From positions 1-64,000 of the forward strand of contig NZ_JAFBIS010000014.1 of assembly GCF_021531435.1 (NCBI RefSeq): 64,000 nucleotides of DNA, in the 5' to 3' direction. Source of the DNA: Oscillibacter valericigenes. GTDB taxonomy: Bacteria; Bacillota; Clostridia; Oscillospirales; Oscillospiraceae. Position 1 is the stretch's first letter, and each line of letters starts with the position of its first letter. The translations under genes were made by a program, and so were the position numbers. The notes beneath the pieces are model-generated. The model was not told the DNA's origin, ran no database searches, and saw nothing but the letters and a program-made list of their open reading frames with translations. Below, piece after piece: positions 16,105 to 23,828 of this stretch.

Positions 16105-16668
16105 CTAATTTGCGGCCATGATCTTCACGTCGGACACCGGCAGCCCGGTCTCCGACACGGCGATGTCCGTGATCTTCGCCACGTCCGCCTCCGTCAGCTC
16201 CCCGCTGTCGGTGGAGACCACCACGCTGATGCCGTCGTCCCCCATGAAGGCCACGCACTCCTTGTAGCCCTTGGCGGTCACCAGGTTCTCCACCTGGGCC
16301 TCCTTCATGGTGTAGGACGCCAGCACCTGAATGCCCTGGCTGGCCTCATTGATAACGGACTGGTCGGCGTTTTCCTGGTCCGCCGCCTCCTGAAGCAGGC
16401 TGATGGCGTTGTCCCGGGCCTGCTGCCGGGTCAGCCGGGCGGAGGCAAAATAATCCGAACCGGTATAGACTTCCGTCTCATCCACGGCCTCCGCCGCGCC
16501 GTCCTCCTGGCCGGAGACCAGGGTGGCCTCCCCCAGGATCTTCGTACCCGTTTCCTCCGCGTCCTTCACCGCCTCCCGGCCGGAGAATTTCCAGTTCAGC
16601 GCCACCGCCGCGCATACCAGCACCGCCATGGTGGCTATCACTGTGTTCCGCTTCCATTTTGCGCTCAT
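16105..16668 (-). CDS. spoIIIAH: Stage III sporulation protein AH
   Basis: A 187-residue mother-cell protein with one N-terminal membrane anchor (VIATMAVLVCAAVALNW) and an extracellular C-terminal domain of the YscJ/FliF-like ring-building fold (SASQGIQV-type, here NEASQGIQVLASYTMKEAQ). SpoIIIAH meets forespore SpoIIQ across the intermembrane space to form the feeding-tube channel. GGAGG precedes ATG 16668; longer readings enter spoIIIAG. The interdomain linker is Glu-rich. Confidence 0.95.
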   Translation of the reverse strand: MSAKWKRNTVIATMAVLVCAAVALNWKFSGREAVKDAEETGTKILGEATLVSGQEDGAAEAVDETEVYTGSDYFASARLTRQQARDNAISLLQEAADQENADQSVINEASQGIQVLASYTMKEAQVENLVTAKGYKECVAFMGDDGISVVVSTDSGELTEADVAKITDIAVSETGLPVSDVKIMAAN

Positions 16669-16688
16669 ACTTTTCCTCCTCCAAACGA

Positions 16689-17198
16689 TCACTGCCATTT
16701 TGCCACGGTGATGCGGTCTGCGCTCAGTCCGGTGAGAGACGCCACCGCCTCTGTCACCGTCAGCCGCACATCCGCCCTGTCTCCGCCCTGACAGACCACC
16801 AGGGCCCCCCGGTACGTCGGATACAGGGTCCGGGTCACTACCGTCCCGTCTCCCCCGCCATCCGTCAAAACGGTCTCGGACCTGCGGGAATAGTCCTCCG
16901 GCGCCGCGGCGCTGCCGCTGTACGTCAGTTCCGTGTCCTGGGCCAGCTGCCGCTCGCCGTCGGAATCCACCGTCAGCATCACCTTCACCTGACCCACCCC
17001 ACTTATGGCGCCAAGAATACCCTCCATCTCCGTCTGAATATCCCGGATATCCGCCGTCTCTGTCTGCCGCCGCGAGGTCGTCTCTGTACCGCCTTTTCCA
17101 CTCGGCCATAACAGCAGCCCTGCGCCGATCAGCACCACTAATGCCGCGTATTTGTACCTGTCCCATAGCTTTCGCACTCCTTCAGTTTTCCCTTTCAT
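16689..17198 (-). CDS. spoIIIAG: Stage III sporulation protein AG
   Basis: A 169-residue protein with one membrane anchor at about 17-32 (YAALVVLIGAGLLLWP) and a ring-forming extracellular domain (ISGVGQVKVMLTVDSDGERQ). Its homologue assembles into the large ring of the mother-cell to forespore channel. It overlaps the end of spoIIIAF by 17 bp. Confidence 0.95.
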   Translation of the reverse strand: MKGKTEGVRKLWDRYKYAALVVLIGAGLLLWPSGKGGTETTSRRQTETADIRDIQTEMEGILGAISGVGQVKVMLTVDSDGERQLAQDTELTYSGSAAAPEDYSRRSETVLTDGGGDGTVVTRTLYPTYRGALVVCQGGDRADVRLTVTEAVASLTGLSADRITVAKWQ

Positions 17199-17661
17199 GC
17201 CAAACCTGCCTCTCCCGCGGTATCCCCAGCTCGTTTTTCATATACGACGCCAGTTCCTCTGACCGGGGACCCGTGACCTCCGCCGCAGCGGGCACCGGCA
17301 CACCGTCGTCCCCCGTGTCTGTCTCCACCCGGACGGTCACCTCCAGCCCCAGAGCGTCCGCTTTGTCCGATATATATGCGGCTGTCCGCTCCGCTATACG
17401 TTCCGCCATCTCGGTATCGCCGGCGGAGGACAGCTCCTCCCGGGCATTCTGAAGCTCCCGTTCGTATCCGTCCAGGTCCAGCCGCAGGCGCTCCAGGTCG
17501 GCGCCAAGTACCGGCCGCAGCAGCGCGACCAGCAGGATGAGCCCTCCGGCAAAGGAGGCCACCCGGCGGATACTCCCCTCCGGCACCAGCATCTGGGCCA
17601 CGGACAGCAGCAGCGTCACTACCACGATGGAGGTGAGCCACTCCCGCAGCGCCCCGATCAT
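17182..17661 (-). CDS. spoIIIAF: Stage III sporulation protein AF
   Basis: A 159-residue protein with two N-terminal membrane helices (residues about 8-27 and 35-53: VVVTLLLSVAQMLVPEG, FAGGLILLVALLRPVLG) and a soluble mixed domain typical of SpoIIIAF. It overlaps spoIIIAE by 4 bp, so translation is probably coupled. Confidence 0.94.
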   Translation of the reverse strand: MIGALREWLTSIVVVTLLLSVAQMLVPEGSIRRVASFAGGLILLVALLRPVLGADLERLRLDLDGYERELQNAREELSSAGDTEMAERIAERTAAYISDKADALGLEVTVRVETDTGDDGVPVPAAAEVTGPRSEELASYMKNELGIPRERQVWHEREN

Positions 17662-18737
17662 GGCACCACCGCCGCCACGGAGGACAGCACGGAAACCAGA
17701 AGCAGCACCGCGCAGCTCCCGGTCATTCCCAGCACCAGGCCAAAGGCGCCGCCCAGTCCGTCAATGAGCTTGCCAAGCCCCGGCGCCCCCACCGCCCCGG
17801 CCAAAAAAGCCGTCAGCTTGTACAGGAGGTATTGGATGCCCAGCTGCAAAAACGGATAGGCACAGGAGGCCAGGATCACCAGCGTTCCGAAAACGCCGAT
17901 GGTGCTTCTCAGCATCCCCGCGCCCGCCAGCACCGTTTCCGACGCCTCGGCAATGATGCTCCCCACCACCGGCACCACGCTGGAGACGGCGGCCTTCGCC
18001 ACCTTTACCGTGGCATTATCGGCTGTGCCGGCAATGACCCGGGCAACGGACAGATATACCGTGAACACCAGCAGAGCCGTGGTCAGCATCCATGTCACCG
18101 CCTTTTTCAAGCCATCCGCCAATGCGGTCAGACGGCTTTCCGACAGGCAGGCCGACGCGGTGAGAACGCCGATGTAGAGATAGACCAGCGGCAGCAGCAA
18201 TCCGTTGATGAGGTCCATCAGCAGGTCTACCAAAAACACGGTGGTCACCTGCTGGAAGGCGGCGGCGCTGACCTGGCCGGAGGCCGCCATCGCCGCCGCA
18301 AGGGTGGGCAGCAAGGCTTTGGAAAACGTGTCCAGTTCCCCGATGGTCTCCGCTCCCAAGCCGATGAGACTGTCCAGGCTCCCGGCGGTCAGAAGCGTCA
18401 CGGACAGCGCCCCCGCCATCGGCAGAAATATCGCTGCTTTTCCGGCTCCCGCTCCGACGCGAAAGCCCTCCACCGCGCCGCAGAGGATGACCACCAGCAA
18501 AACAGACGCCGCCCCCTGCACCCGCTGGCGCAGGATCGTGCCGACCTGTCCGCCCACCTTTTCCAGCAATGCGGAAATGCCGCCGGTAAAGCCCTCCGTG
18601 CCGGAAAAATCCTCTCCACGGAGCAGTTCTTTTGCACCGTCCGGCACGGCGTGGGTCAGGTCTTTGGGCAGCTCCGCCGCACAAACGCCCACCGTCAGCA
18701 TCAAAACCGCCCCCAGCAAACAAAGCATTCGTTTCAT
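17658..18737 (-). CDS. spoIIIAE: Stage III sporulation protein AE
   Basis: A 359-residue polytopic membrane protein with a signal peptide (MKRMLCLLGAVLMLTVGVCA) and about seven further hydrophobic stretches, the largest membrane part of the SpoIIIA complex. It starts within the end of spoIIIAD (4-bp overlap). The reading can be extended upstream without a stop, but that extension covers spoIIIAD in another frame, so ATG 18737 is used. Confidence 0.94.
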   Translation of the reverse strand: MKRMLCLLGAVLMLTVGVCAAELPKDLTHAVPDGAKELLRGEDFSGTEGFTGGISALLEKVGGQVGTILRQRVQGAASVLLVVILCGAVEGFRVGAGAGKAAIFLPMAGALSVTLLTAGSLDSLIGLGAETIGELDTFSKALLPTLAAAMAASGQVSAAAFQQVTTVFLVDLLMDLINGLLLPLVYLYIGVLTASACLSESRLTALADGLKKAVTWMLTTALLVFTVYLSVARVIAGTADNATVKVAKAAVSSVVPVVGSIIAEASETVLAGAGMLRSTIGVFGTLVILASCAYPFLQLGIQYLLYKLTAFLAGAVGAPGLGKLIDGLGGAFGLVLGMTGSCAVLLLVSVLSSVAAVVP

Positions 18738-19123
18738 CCCATCAGCTCCATCAGCAGCTCCAGCACTGCCCGCAGCAAGGGCATGGCGACCAGCAGCGCG
18801 CACACCGCCCCCGCCGTCTCCACCACCGACGCCAGAGCCGCGCCTCCCGCGTCCCGGCACAGGTCGCCGCCCACCTTTGCCACCAGTCCGATCCCTACAG
18901 TTTTATACAAAGGGACGAACAGCGTCTCCGAAACGCCGCTCCGCTCCCCCAGCTCCCGCAGAAACTCCACCAGCTCTCCCAGCCCGTCCGTCAACAGGGC
19001 CAGCCCCGCGACGGCGGCGCACAGCACCAGCAGCAGCGCCTGTTCCGGGCTGGTTTTTTTCAGCACCAGGGCCAGAATCACCCCCACGACGCACAGCGCC
19101 GTCACCCGTGACGCCAGCTCCAT
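18734..19123 (-). CDS. spoIIIAD: Stage III sporulation protein AD
   Basis: A 129-residue membrane protein with four predicted helices and the characteristic amphipathic segment LGELVEFLRELGERSGVSETLFVPLYK (shown in part). It begins 2 bp after spoIIIAC and probably depends on coupled translation because no clear ribosome-binding site is present. Confidence 0.95.
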   Translation of the reverse strand: MELASRVTALCVVGVILALVLKKTSPEQALLLVLCAAVAGLALLTDGLGELVEFLRELGERSGVSETLFVPLYKTVGIGLVAKVGGDLCRDAGGAALASVVETAGAVCALLVAMPLLRAVLELLMELMG

Positions 19124-19125
19124 GG

Positions 19126-19320
19126 CTAAAAGTTGAACAGGGTCTTGATGAGGTCGAACAGCTGGCTGATCTGCTGTACCATCATCATCAAAACCACCAC
19201 CAGTCCCGCCAGCGTCGTCATCATGGCCTGTTCCTCCCGGCCGGAGCGCACCAAAAGCTGGTTCAGTACCGCCACCAGGATACCGATGGCGGCGATCTTG
19301 AAAATCAAATCCACATCCAT
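19126..19320 (-). CDS. spoIIIAC: Stage III sporulation protein AC
   Basis: A 64-residue membrane protein with two helices and the family start MDVDLIFKIAAIGILVAVLN. Length matches SpoIIIAC in other spore formers. GAGG precedes the ATG at 19320; the gene starts 10 bp after spoIIIAB. Confidence 0.95.
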   Translation of the reverse strand: MDVDLIFKIAAIGILVAVLNQLLVRSGREEQAMMTTLAGLVVVLMMMVQQISQLFDLIKTLFNF

Positions 19321-19330
19321 TGCCGTTTCC

Positions 19331-19828
19331 TCATATCAGTAAGATCACCAGCAGCGCCGCGGCGGAGAAACACAGCGCCGCCGCCCGCCTGTCCTCCCCC
19401 TTTCGCTCCGCCGCCCGCTCTTCCGCGTGCTTTGCCAGCTCATAAGCAGCAAGGGAAATCGCTTTACATGCTTCCTCCTCATCGCCGCCCAGGGCGGCAC
19501 CCAGCGGCTCCAGCGTCCGGACGTCCTCCGGCGGCAGGGGCAGGCGGGACACCTCCCGCCGCCAGCTCTCCTCCAGGCTCTCACCCCGGCGGAGGCACTC
19601 CGCCGTCTCGGAGAAAAAGGCGGCGGCATCCGGGCACCGGTCTTTCGCCAGATACTCCAGCAGCAGCGGCATAGGCGTCCGGGCCAGACGAATTTCCTCC
19701 CCCATCCGCCGCAGGGCGGTCAATACATCGGACAGCGTGTCCCATTGGCGGCGGCGTTCCGACAGCCGGGCTCCCTGAACAAGAAAGCCCCCCGCCAGGA
19801 TACAGGCGCTTCCCAGCAATTTCAGCAT
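19331..19828 (-). CDS. spoIIIAB: Stage III sporulation protein AB
   Basis: A 165-residue protein with an N-terminal membrane helix (MLKLLGSACILAGGFLVQGA), a soluble helical middle (RRMGEEIRLARTPMPLLLEYLA) resembling type II secretion/pilus inner-membrane proteins, and a C-terminal helix (CFSAAALLVILLI). GGAGGAA lies before ATG 19828; it overlaps spoIIIAA by 7 bp. Confidence 0.93.
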   Translation of the reverse strand: MLKLLGSACILAGGFLVQGARLSERRRQWDTLSDVLTALRRMGEEIRLARTPMPLLLEYLAKDRCPDAAAFFSETAECLRRGESLEESWRREVSRLPLPPEDVRTLEPLGAALGGDEEEACKAISLAAYELAKHAEERAAERKGEDRRAAALCFSAAALLVILLI

Positions 19829-20736
19829 GGCAGTTCCTCCACCTGGTAAGTCCGCTCTCCGTTCGCCGAGCTGATGCACACCGCCTGCCGGAACACGCCC
19901 TCCGCCAGCAGCTCCCGGTACAGCGGCCGCTGGAGCAGCTCCGCCGTGTCAGCGGCGTGGATGGTGGCAAGCAGCCCCACGCCGCAGCCTGCCGCCATAA
20001 CGACTGAGCGCAGATCCGCCCGGGCGGTGATCTCGTCCACAGCGATCACCTGGGGATTCATGGCACGCAGGACGATGGGGATGCCCAGTGCTTTCGGACA
20101 GGCGTCCAGCACATCCGTGCGGCCGCCCACATCCATCTGGGGCTCCCCCCGGTACATCACCGCCACCTCGCCCCGCTCGTCGATGAGGGACACCCGCAAA
20201 GGCGGCGTATCCGCCGTCCCGTCGGAAAGGCACCGCACCAGGTCCCGCAGGAGCGTGGTCTTGCCGCCTCCGGGTGGGGACAAAATCAGTGTGCTTTGAA
20301 ACACGCCCTCCCGGAACAGGCGGGGCACCACCGGCTCTCCGATCCCCTTCCGTTCCCGGGCGATGCGGATGACCGCCGAGGACAGGTTTTTTAAATTCGT
20401 ATTCATGCCGTTTTTCATCACCGCAGTCCCGCACAGCCCCAGGCGGAACCCGCCCCGGACAGGCACAAAGCCCTCCCGCAGTGTCTCCGCCGCCGCGTAG
20501 CGGGAAAACTCCGTAGCCAGGTCGCACAGCGTCTCCAGCTCCGCCGTGTCCACCACGGCGTCCAGCGAAATTTCACCCTCCGGCAGCAGTACGGTCATGG
20601 GCCGCCCTGCCCGGAGACGAAGCTCCTCCGCGACTTCTTTTTGTTCCGCCGGCAGGGCCAGGGCCAGCTTCCGCAGGCGGTTCGGCAAAATGGCCGCGGC
20701 AGCCTCATAGCAGGTGACATTCTGATTGTTTTCCAA
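19822..20736 (-). CDS. spoIIIAA: Stage III sporulation protein AA (ATPase)
   Basis: A 304-residue AAA+/secretion-type ATPase of the SpoIIIA channel. Walker A SPPGGGKTT is at 153-161, Walker B is around VIAVDEITARADLRSV, and a GCGVGLLATIHAAD sensor region follows. It resembles type II secretion ATPases. TTG 20736 is the favoured start, with AGGGGGAG 7 bp upstream; the in-frame GTG 20766 has no binding site. A sigma-E-like promoter lies 30-60 bp upstream, consistent with mother-cell expression of the operon. Confidence 0.95.
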   Translation of the reverse strand: MENNQNVTCYEAAAAILPNRLRKLALALPAEQKEVAEELRLRAGRPMTVLLPEGEISLDAVVDTAELETLCDLATEFSRYAAAETLREGFVPVRGGFRLGLCGTAVMKNGMNTNLKNLSSAVIRIARERKGIGEPVVPRLFREGVFQSTLILSPPGGGKTTLLRDLVRCLSDGTADTPPLRVSLIDERGEVAVMYRGEPQMDVGGRTDVLDACPKALGIPIVLRAMNPQVIAVDEITARADLRSVVMAAGCGVGLLATIHAADTAELLQRPLYRELLAEGVFRQAVCISSANGERTYQVEELPC

Positions 20737-20766
20737 GGGTCGTCTCCCCCTTTCCTGTTTCACCAC

Positions 20767-20795
20767 ACTCTATGACGGCTCGTCCTCCGCTATGC
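20767..20795 (-). promoter_or_regulatory. Sigma-E-like promoter of spoIIIA operon
   Basis: On the minus strand GCATAGC (20789-20795) and CATAGAGT (20767-20774) are separated by 14 bp. This fits the sigma-E pattern (xxATAxx, then CATACAxT) with one mismatch in the -10. spoIIIA operons are known sigma-E targets. Confidence 0.6.
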
Positions 20796-20805
20796 CGGGT
20801 TTGTC

Positions 20806-20841
20806 CAAAAAAATTGACGGGGCTGTTTCCAGCCCCGTCAC
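20806..20841 (-). terminator. Terminator after the 2-hydroxyacid dehydrogenase
   Basis: The stem GACGGGGCTG / CAGCCCCGTC with loop GAAA is followed on the minus strand by AATTTTTTT. It separates the dehydrogenase from the spoIIIA promoter. Confidence 0.9.
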
Positions 20842-21824
20842 CTGTTCAATTCTGTTTCGCAGGGTACTCCATTGGCCATCTCCCAGATGCCCCGGATACC
20901 GCATTCTACCATGCTGGCTACTGCCGCGTCGGTGTAGAACGCCATATGCTGGGTCATCACGACATTGCGAAACTGATGGAGATAGAACCAGTTCCTGTTG
21001 GGAAGGATGTCCACCCGGTGGTCGGCGTGAACGATGCCCTCGTCCCCCTCGCAGGTGTCCATACCCAGGGCGCCGATCTTCTGGCTCTCGATGCCCTCCA
21101 CCAGGGCTTCAATGTCCGCCAGTTCGCCCCGGGAGCAGTTGACGATGACCACGCCATCCTTCATTTTGGCAATGCTCTCCCGGTTGATGATGTGCCGGTT
21201 GCTGTCCAGCAGCGGCATGTGCAGGGTGATGACATCCGCCCGGGCCAGCAGGGTGTCAAAATCCACATAGGTCACCAATTTCTCCACCGCCGGGTTCCGA
21301 CGCAGGTCATAGGCGAGAATGCGGCAGCCGAAGCCCGACAGGTTCCGGATGACCTGGGCGCCGATTTTCCCGGTGCCGATGATGCCGATGGTCAGATCCT
21401 TCATCTCCCGGCCCTGGAGTCCGTTCAGGGAGAAATCGTTGACCTGCCCCCGCCACATAGCCTGCTTGTAATGCCGCAGGCACATCAAGATCAGCATGAC
21501 GGCAAAATCCGCCACACCGTTAGGGGCGTAGCTGGCGCTGCACACGCGGATCCCCAGCTCTTTCGCATGGGCCAGGTCAATGTGATCATAGCCCACTGTC
21601 CGGGTGGAGAGGTAACGCACACCCAGGCCGTACCAGGCGTCCAGCAGCGGCTCGTCGATTTTTCCCTGTCCGAGAATGGAAACACCCTCGCAGCCCGCCG
21701 CCAGCGCCGCGTTTTCTATCGTGGGCACCTCGCAGCTTATCTCCAGGGAAACACCCAGCTTCTCCGCCTGGCGCGCCAGCTCCGCCTGCTCGTCCTCCCG
21801 GACCTCATACACCATGATCTTCAT
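20838..21824 (-). CDS. D-2-hydroxyacid dehydrogenase (D-lactate dehydrogenase/VanH-like)
   Basis: A 328-residue NAD-dependent dehydrogenase. The Rossmann motif GIIGTGKIG lies near residue 150. The catalytic triad appears as Arg in NCSRGELAD, Glu in MDTCEGDEG and His in TQHMAFYT. These match fermentative D-lactate dehydrogenases and VanH-type enzymes; substrate cannot be settled from sequence. No vanA/ddl neighbour is present, so lactate or another keto acid is more likely than resistance. ATG 21824 has GGAAGGG at 8 bp. It diverges from a LysR regulator that is the obvious candidate controller. Confidence 0.88.
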   Translation of the reverse strand: MKIMVYEVREDEQAELARQAEKLGVSLEISCEVPTIENAALAAGCEGVSILGQGKIDEPLLDAWYGLGVRYLSTRTVGYDHIDLAHAKELGIRVCSASYAPNGVADFAVMLILMCLRHYKQAMWRGQVNDFSLNGLQGREMKDLTIGIIGTGKIGAQVIRNLSGFGCRILAYDLRRNPAVEKLVTYVDFDTLLARADVITLHMPLLDSNRHIINRESIAKMKDGVVIVNCSRGELADIEALVEGIESQKIGALGMDTCEGDEGIVHADHRVDILPNRNWFYLHQFRNVVMTQHMAFYTDAAVASMVECGIRGIWEMANGVPCETELNR

Positions 21825-21857
21825 GTGCATCACCCTTCCGTTGAATCATTGTTCGTT

Positions 21858-21886
21858 ATTCTAATACAGGTCAATATCGCTTGCAA
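21858..21886 (-). promoter_or_regulatory. Promoter of the 2-hydroxyacid dehydrogenase
   Basis: On the minus strand TTGCAA (21881-21886) and TAGAAT (21858-21863) are spaced by 17 bp. The -35 hexamer is palindromic and is also the -35 of the divergent lysR-type promoter. Confidence 0.65.
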
Positions 21887-21909
21887 CCTCTGATTTTTCA
21901 TGTTAAAAT
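21881..21909 (+). promoter_or_regulatory. Promoter of the LysR-family gene
   Basis: TTGCAA (21881-21886) and TAAAAT (21904-21909) are spaced by 17 bp. The -10 is followed by a dyad at 21908-21922. Confidence 0.65.
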
Positions 21910-21922
21910 AAGTATATCTTAT
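21908..21922. promoter_or_regulatory. Candidate regulator-binding dyad
   Basis: ATAAG-TATAT-CTTAT, a 15-bp interrupted dyad of the size of LysR-type boxes, sits at the start point of the regulator's own promoter. Binding there would fit negative autoregulation. Confidence 0.45.
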
Positions 21923-21937
21923 ATTTAGGGGCCACTT

Positions 21938-22828
21938 ATGAACATCAACCAATTGAAATACTTTGTTGCCGTGGCGGAGCAGCGCAGCTTTACCAAAGCC
22001 GCCACCCAATATTACCTCTCCCAGACCGCTGTCACCCAGCAGGTACGGGCTTTGGAGGAAAGCCTGGGCGTCCAGCTCCTGGACCGCAACAGCCGTCCAG
22101 TGTCTCTGACCCCCGCCGGCGCTGTGTTTTTGAAAGAGGCCAAGGCCATCCTGGTGCGGATGGACACCGCTGTCAGTCGTGCCAGGGACGCCTCCACAGG
22201 TGTCGTTGGTTCCCTGCGCATCGGCTACACGAAAGGCTACGAGCGGAGCACACTGTCCGACAAGCTCCGTCTCTTTCACCGGGACCACCCCAACATTCTC
22301 CTTACCTGCTACCGCTGTGACACCGACGAGTTGGCCGCAGGCCTGCTGAACAAGGAGTACGACATTATTTTCACCTGGGACAGCACGAATATCCGCCAGG
22401 ATGACCAGGTGGAATACCGCCTGGTGGAGCACGCCCGGCTGGCGGTGGCACTGTACAACGGCCATCCCCTGGCACAGCGGACGGCCCTGCGGCGGGAGGA
22501 ACTGAAAAACGAAACGATTTTATACATGACCCCCTCCGCCACCGGCTCCTCCTTTGGCGACGCTCACTTCATGGCCCTGTACCAGAAGGCCGGGTATCAG
22601 CCCAACATTCTGCTGCGCTCCAACGATGTAGAGAGCATCTTGATGATGGTGGCGGCGGAGGAGGGCATCTCCATCCTGCCCGCCTACTGCACCGACAAGC
22701 TGACCAACGCCGACAACCTGACCTTCCTCCCCCTCCTGGGTGACGAGGAAACAGAGGAAATTCTGGCAGTCTGGCGGAAGGATGACATAAGCCCCGCTCT
22801 GCGGCATTTCACAGAAGAAGCGATCTGA
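21938..22828 (+). CDS. LysR-family transcriptional regulator
   Basis: A 296-residue regulator with an N-terminal winged helix-turn-helix (MNINQLKYFVAVAEQRSFTK through about residue 60) and a periplasmic-binding-like effector domain from about 90 onward (GSLRIGYTKGYERSTLSDKL). AGGGG lies 7 bp before the ATG. It is divergent from the D-2-hydroxyacid dehydrogenase with only 113 bp between the starts, so that gene is the likely target; the effector is unknown. Confidence 0.93.
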   Translation: MNINQLKYFVAVAEQRSFTKAATQYYLSQTAVTQQVRALEESLGVQLLDRNSRPVSLTPAGAVFLKEAKAILVRMDTAVSRARDASTGVVGSLRIGYTKGYERSTLSDKLRLFHRDHPNILLTCYRCDTDELAAGLLNKEYDIIFTWDSTNIRQDDQVEYRLVEHARLAVALYNGHPLAQRTALRREELKNETILYMTPSATGSSFGDAHFMALYQKAGYQPNILLRSNDVESILMMVAAEEGISILPAYCTDKLTNADNLTFLPLLGDEETEEILAVWRKDDISPALRHFTEEAI

Positions 22829-22832
22829 CAGC

Positions 22833-22862
22833 AAAACAGCCGGCCCGTGGGCCGGCTGTTTT
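22833..22862. terminator. Bidirectional terminator
   Basis: The stem aaaacagccggccc / gggccggctgtttt serves the LysR gene on the plus strand and the convergent cysteine-rich gene on the minus strand. Confidence 0.9.
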
Positions 22863-22872
22863 GAGCCTTGCG

Positions 22873-23712
22873 TCACTTGCTGAAGATGCAGCTCTTGGCG
22901 TCCTCGTAATTCTCCGGCATCTTCACGGTGTTGGGCGGGAAAAACTCACCCACCGGGAAGGAGATGTTCCGGAAAATGCCGCAGGGGTCTTCGCTGCCGC
23001 CGCTGCCGCAGGCGCACTCCTTGTCGGGCATGCAGTAGTCGTACACCGGGATCAGGAGCTGGGTGTCCCGCTCCAGGCGGACGATGGAGAACTGGCCCAG
23101 GGTGACATACACCCGGCGGTTGTCATCGCCGCTGGACAGTTCGCCGTCAAAGCAGCTGTTGACAAAGGACGGCACTTCGCACAGGTCGCAGTCGCAGTCC
23201 CGCTTACCGCAGCAGTCCATGATACGGGCGTCCAGGACGATAGGGTCCACGGCCTCCACGACGGCGACGGGCGCGTTGGCCCGGCGCATCATCTGCATGT
23301 CAGGCTCCCCGACCCGCAGCTCGGAGGAGAAAATTTTGGCGTTCCCCTCGCTGCCGAACAGGATGACCCGCTTGTCGAACACACACAGCCCCTCCACGGT
23401 GACGGGCGCGGGGCAGCTCAGGTACGCCTGCAGGGTCACCGCGTAGAAGAAGCGCATATCCACGGTGTAGAAGCCCCGGTTGAAGCTGACGGGCTCCACA
23501 TCCACGTACACATACAGCAGTCTGGCGCTGCCGCCCTTCACGGACAGCGCGCGGTTGATGACGTCCACATACTGCATCTTCGGATAGAAGCGCAGGTCCT
23601 CGATGCAGTCTTTATCACGGCAGGAATCATAGATCTTCCTGGTATGGATGCAAACCGCCTCTCGGATGCCGTTAGGGTCCTCAATGGGACCGGGCATGAC
23701 TTTCTCGGGCAT
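22873..23712 (-). CDS. Cysteine-rich protein, probably sporulation-related
   Basis: A 279-residue soluble protein without signal peptide or membrane helix and with 16 cysteines. They cluster as SCRDKDCIEDLRFYP (about 30-45), DCCGKRDCDCDLCEV (near 165-180) and CMPDKECACGSGG (near 235). I do not recognise a named family. The cysteine pattern and repeated beta-rich stretches resemble spore-coat-like proteins of clostridia, and its upstream region carries a perfect sigma-E type -10 (CATACACT). A coat or sporulation role is therefore inference from promoter and composition. AGGAGG precedes ATG 23712. Confidence 0.6.
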   Translation of the reverse strand: MPEKVMPGPIEDPNGIREAVCIHTRKIYDSCRDKDCIEDLRFYPKMQYVDVINRALSVKGGSARLLYVYVDVEPVSFNRGFYTVDMRFFYAVTLQAYLSCPAPVTVEGLCVFDKRVILFGSEGNAKIFSSELRVGEPDMQMMRRANAPVAVVEAVDPIVLDARIMDCCGKRDCDCDLCEVPSFVNSCFDGELSSGDDNRRVYVTLGQFSIVRLERDTQLLIPVYDYCMPDKECACGSGGSEDPCGIFRNISFPVGEFFPPNTVKMPENYEDAKSCIFSK

Positions 23713-23734
23713 TGCAATACCTCCTAATAAGTAA

Positions 23735-23770
23735 CTGGATGAAAGCAGTTTGCTTTCAATCCAGTGTATG
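23735..23770 (-). promoter_or_regulatory. Sporulation-type -10 with inverted repeat
   Basis: On the minus strand CATACACT (23763-23770) matches the sigma-E -10 consensus; the -35 is not convincing for sigma-E, and a CACC about 16 bp upstream would instead fit sigma-K. The start point falls in an inverted repeat (ctggatgaaagc / gctttcaatccag, 23735-23764) ahead of the ribosome-binding site. Confidence 0.45.
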
Positions 23771-23790
23771 CGCGCCCGGGAAATGGGTGA

Positions 23791-23824
23791 AAAAAGGACG
23801 CCCCTGATCGGGGCGTCCTTTTCA
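23791..23824 (-). terminator. Terminator after the DUF3048 lipoprotein
   Basis: The stem aaggacgcccc / ggggcgtcctt with loop TGATC is flanked by A and T runs, 5 bp past the stop codon at 23829. Confidence 0.9.
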
Positions 23825-23828
23825 AAAA

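Noticed and set aside
20838-21824. VanH-type glycopeptide resistance
   Set aside because: No vanA/ddl or vanX gene is adjacent and the regulator is LysR-type rather than a two-component system; a fermentative dehydrogenase is more likely.
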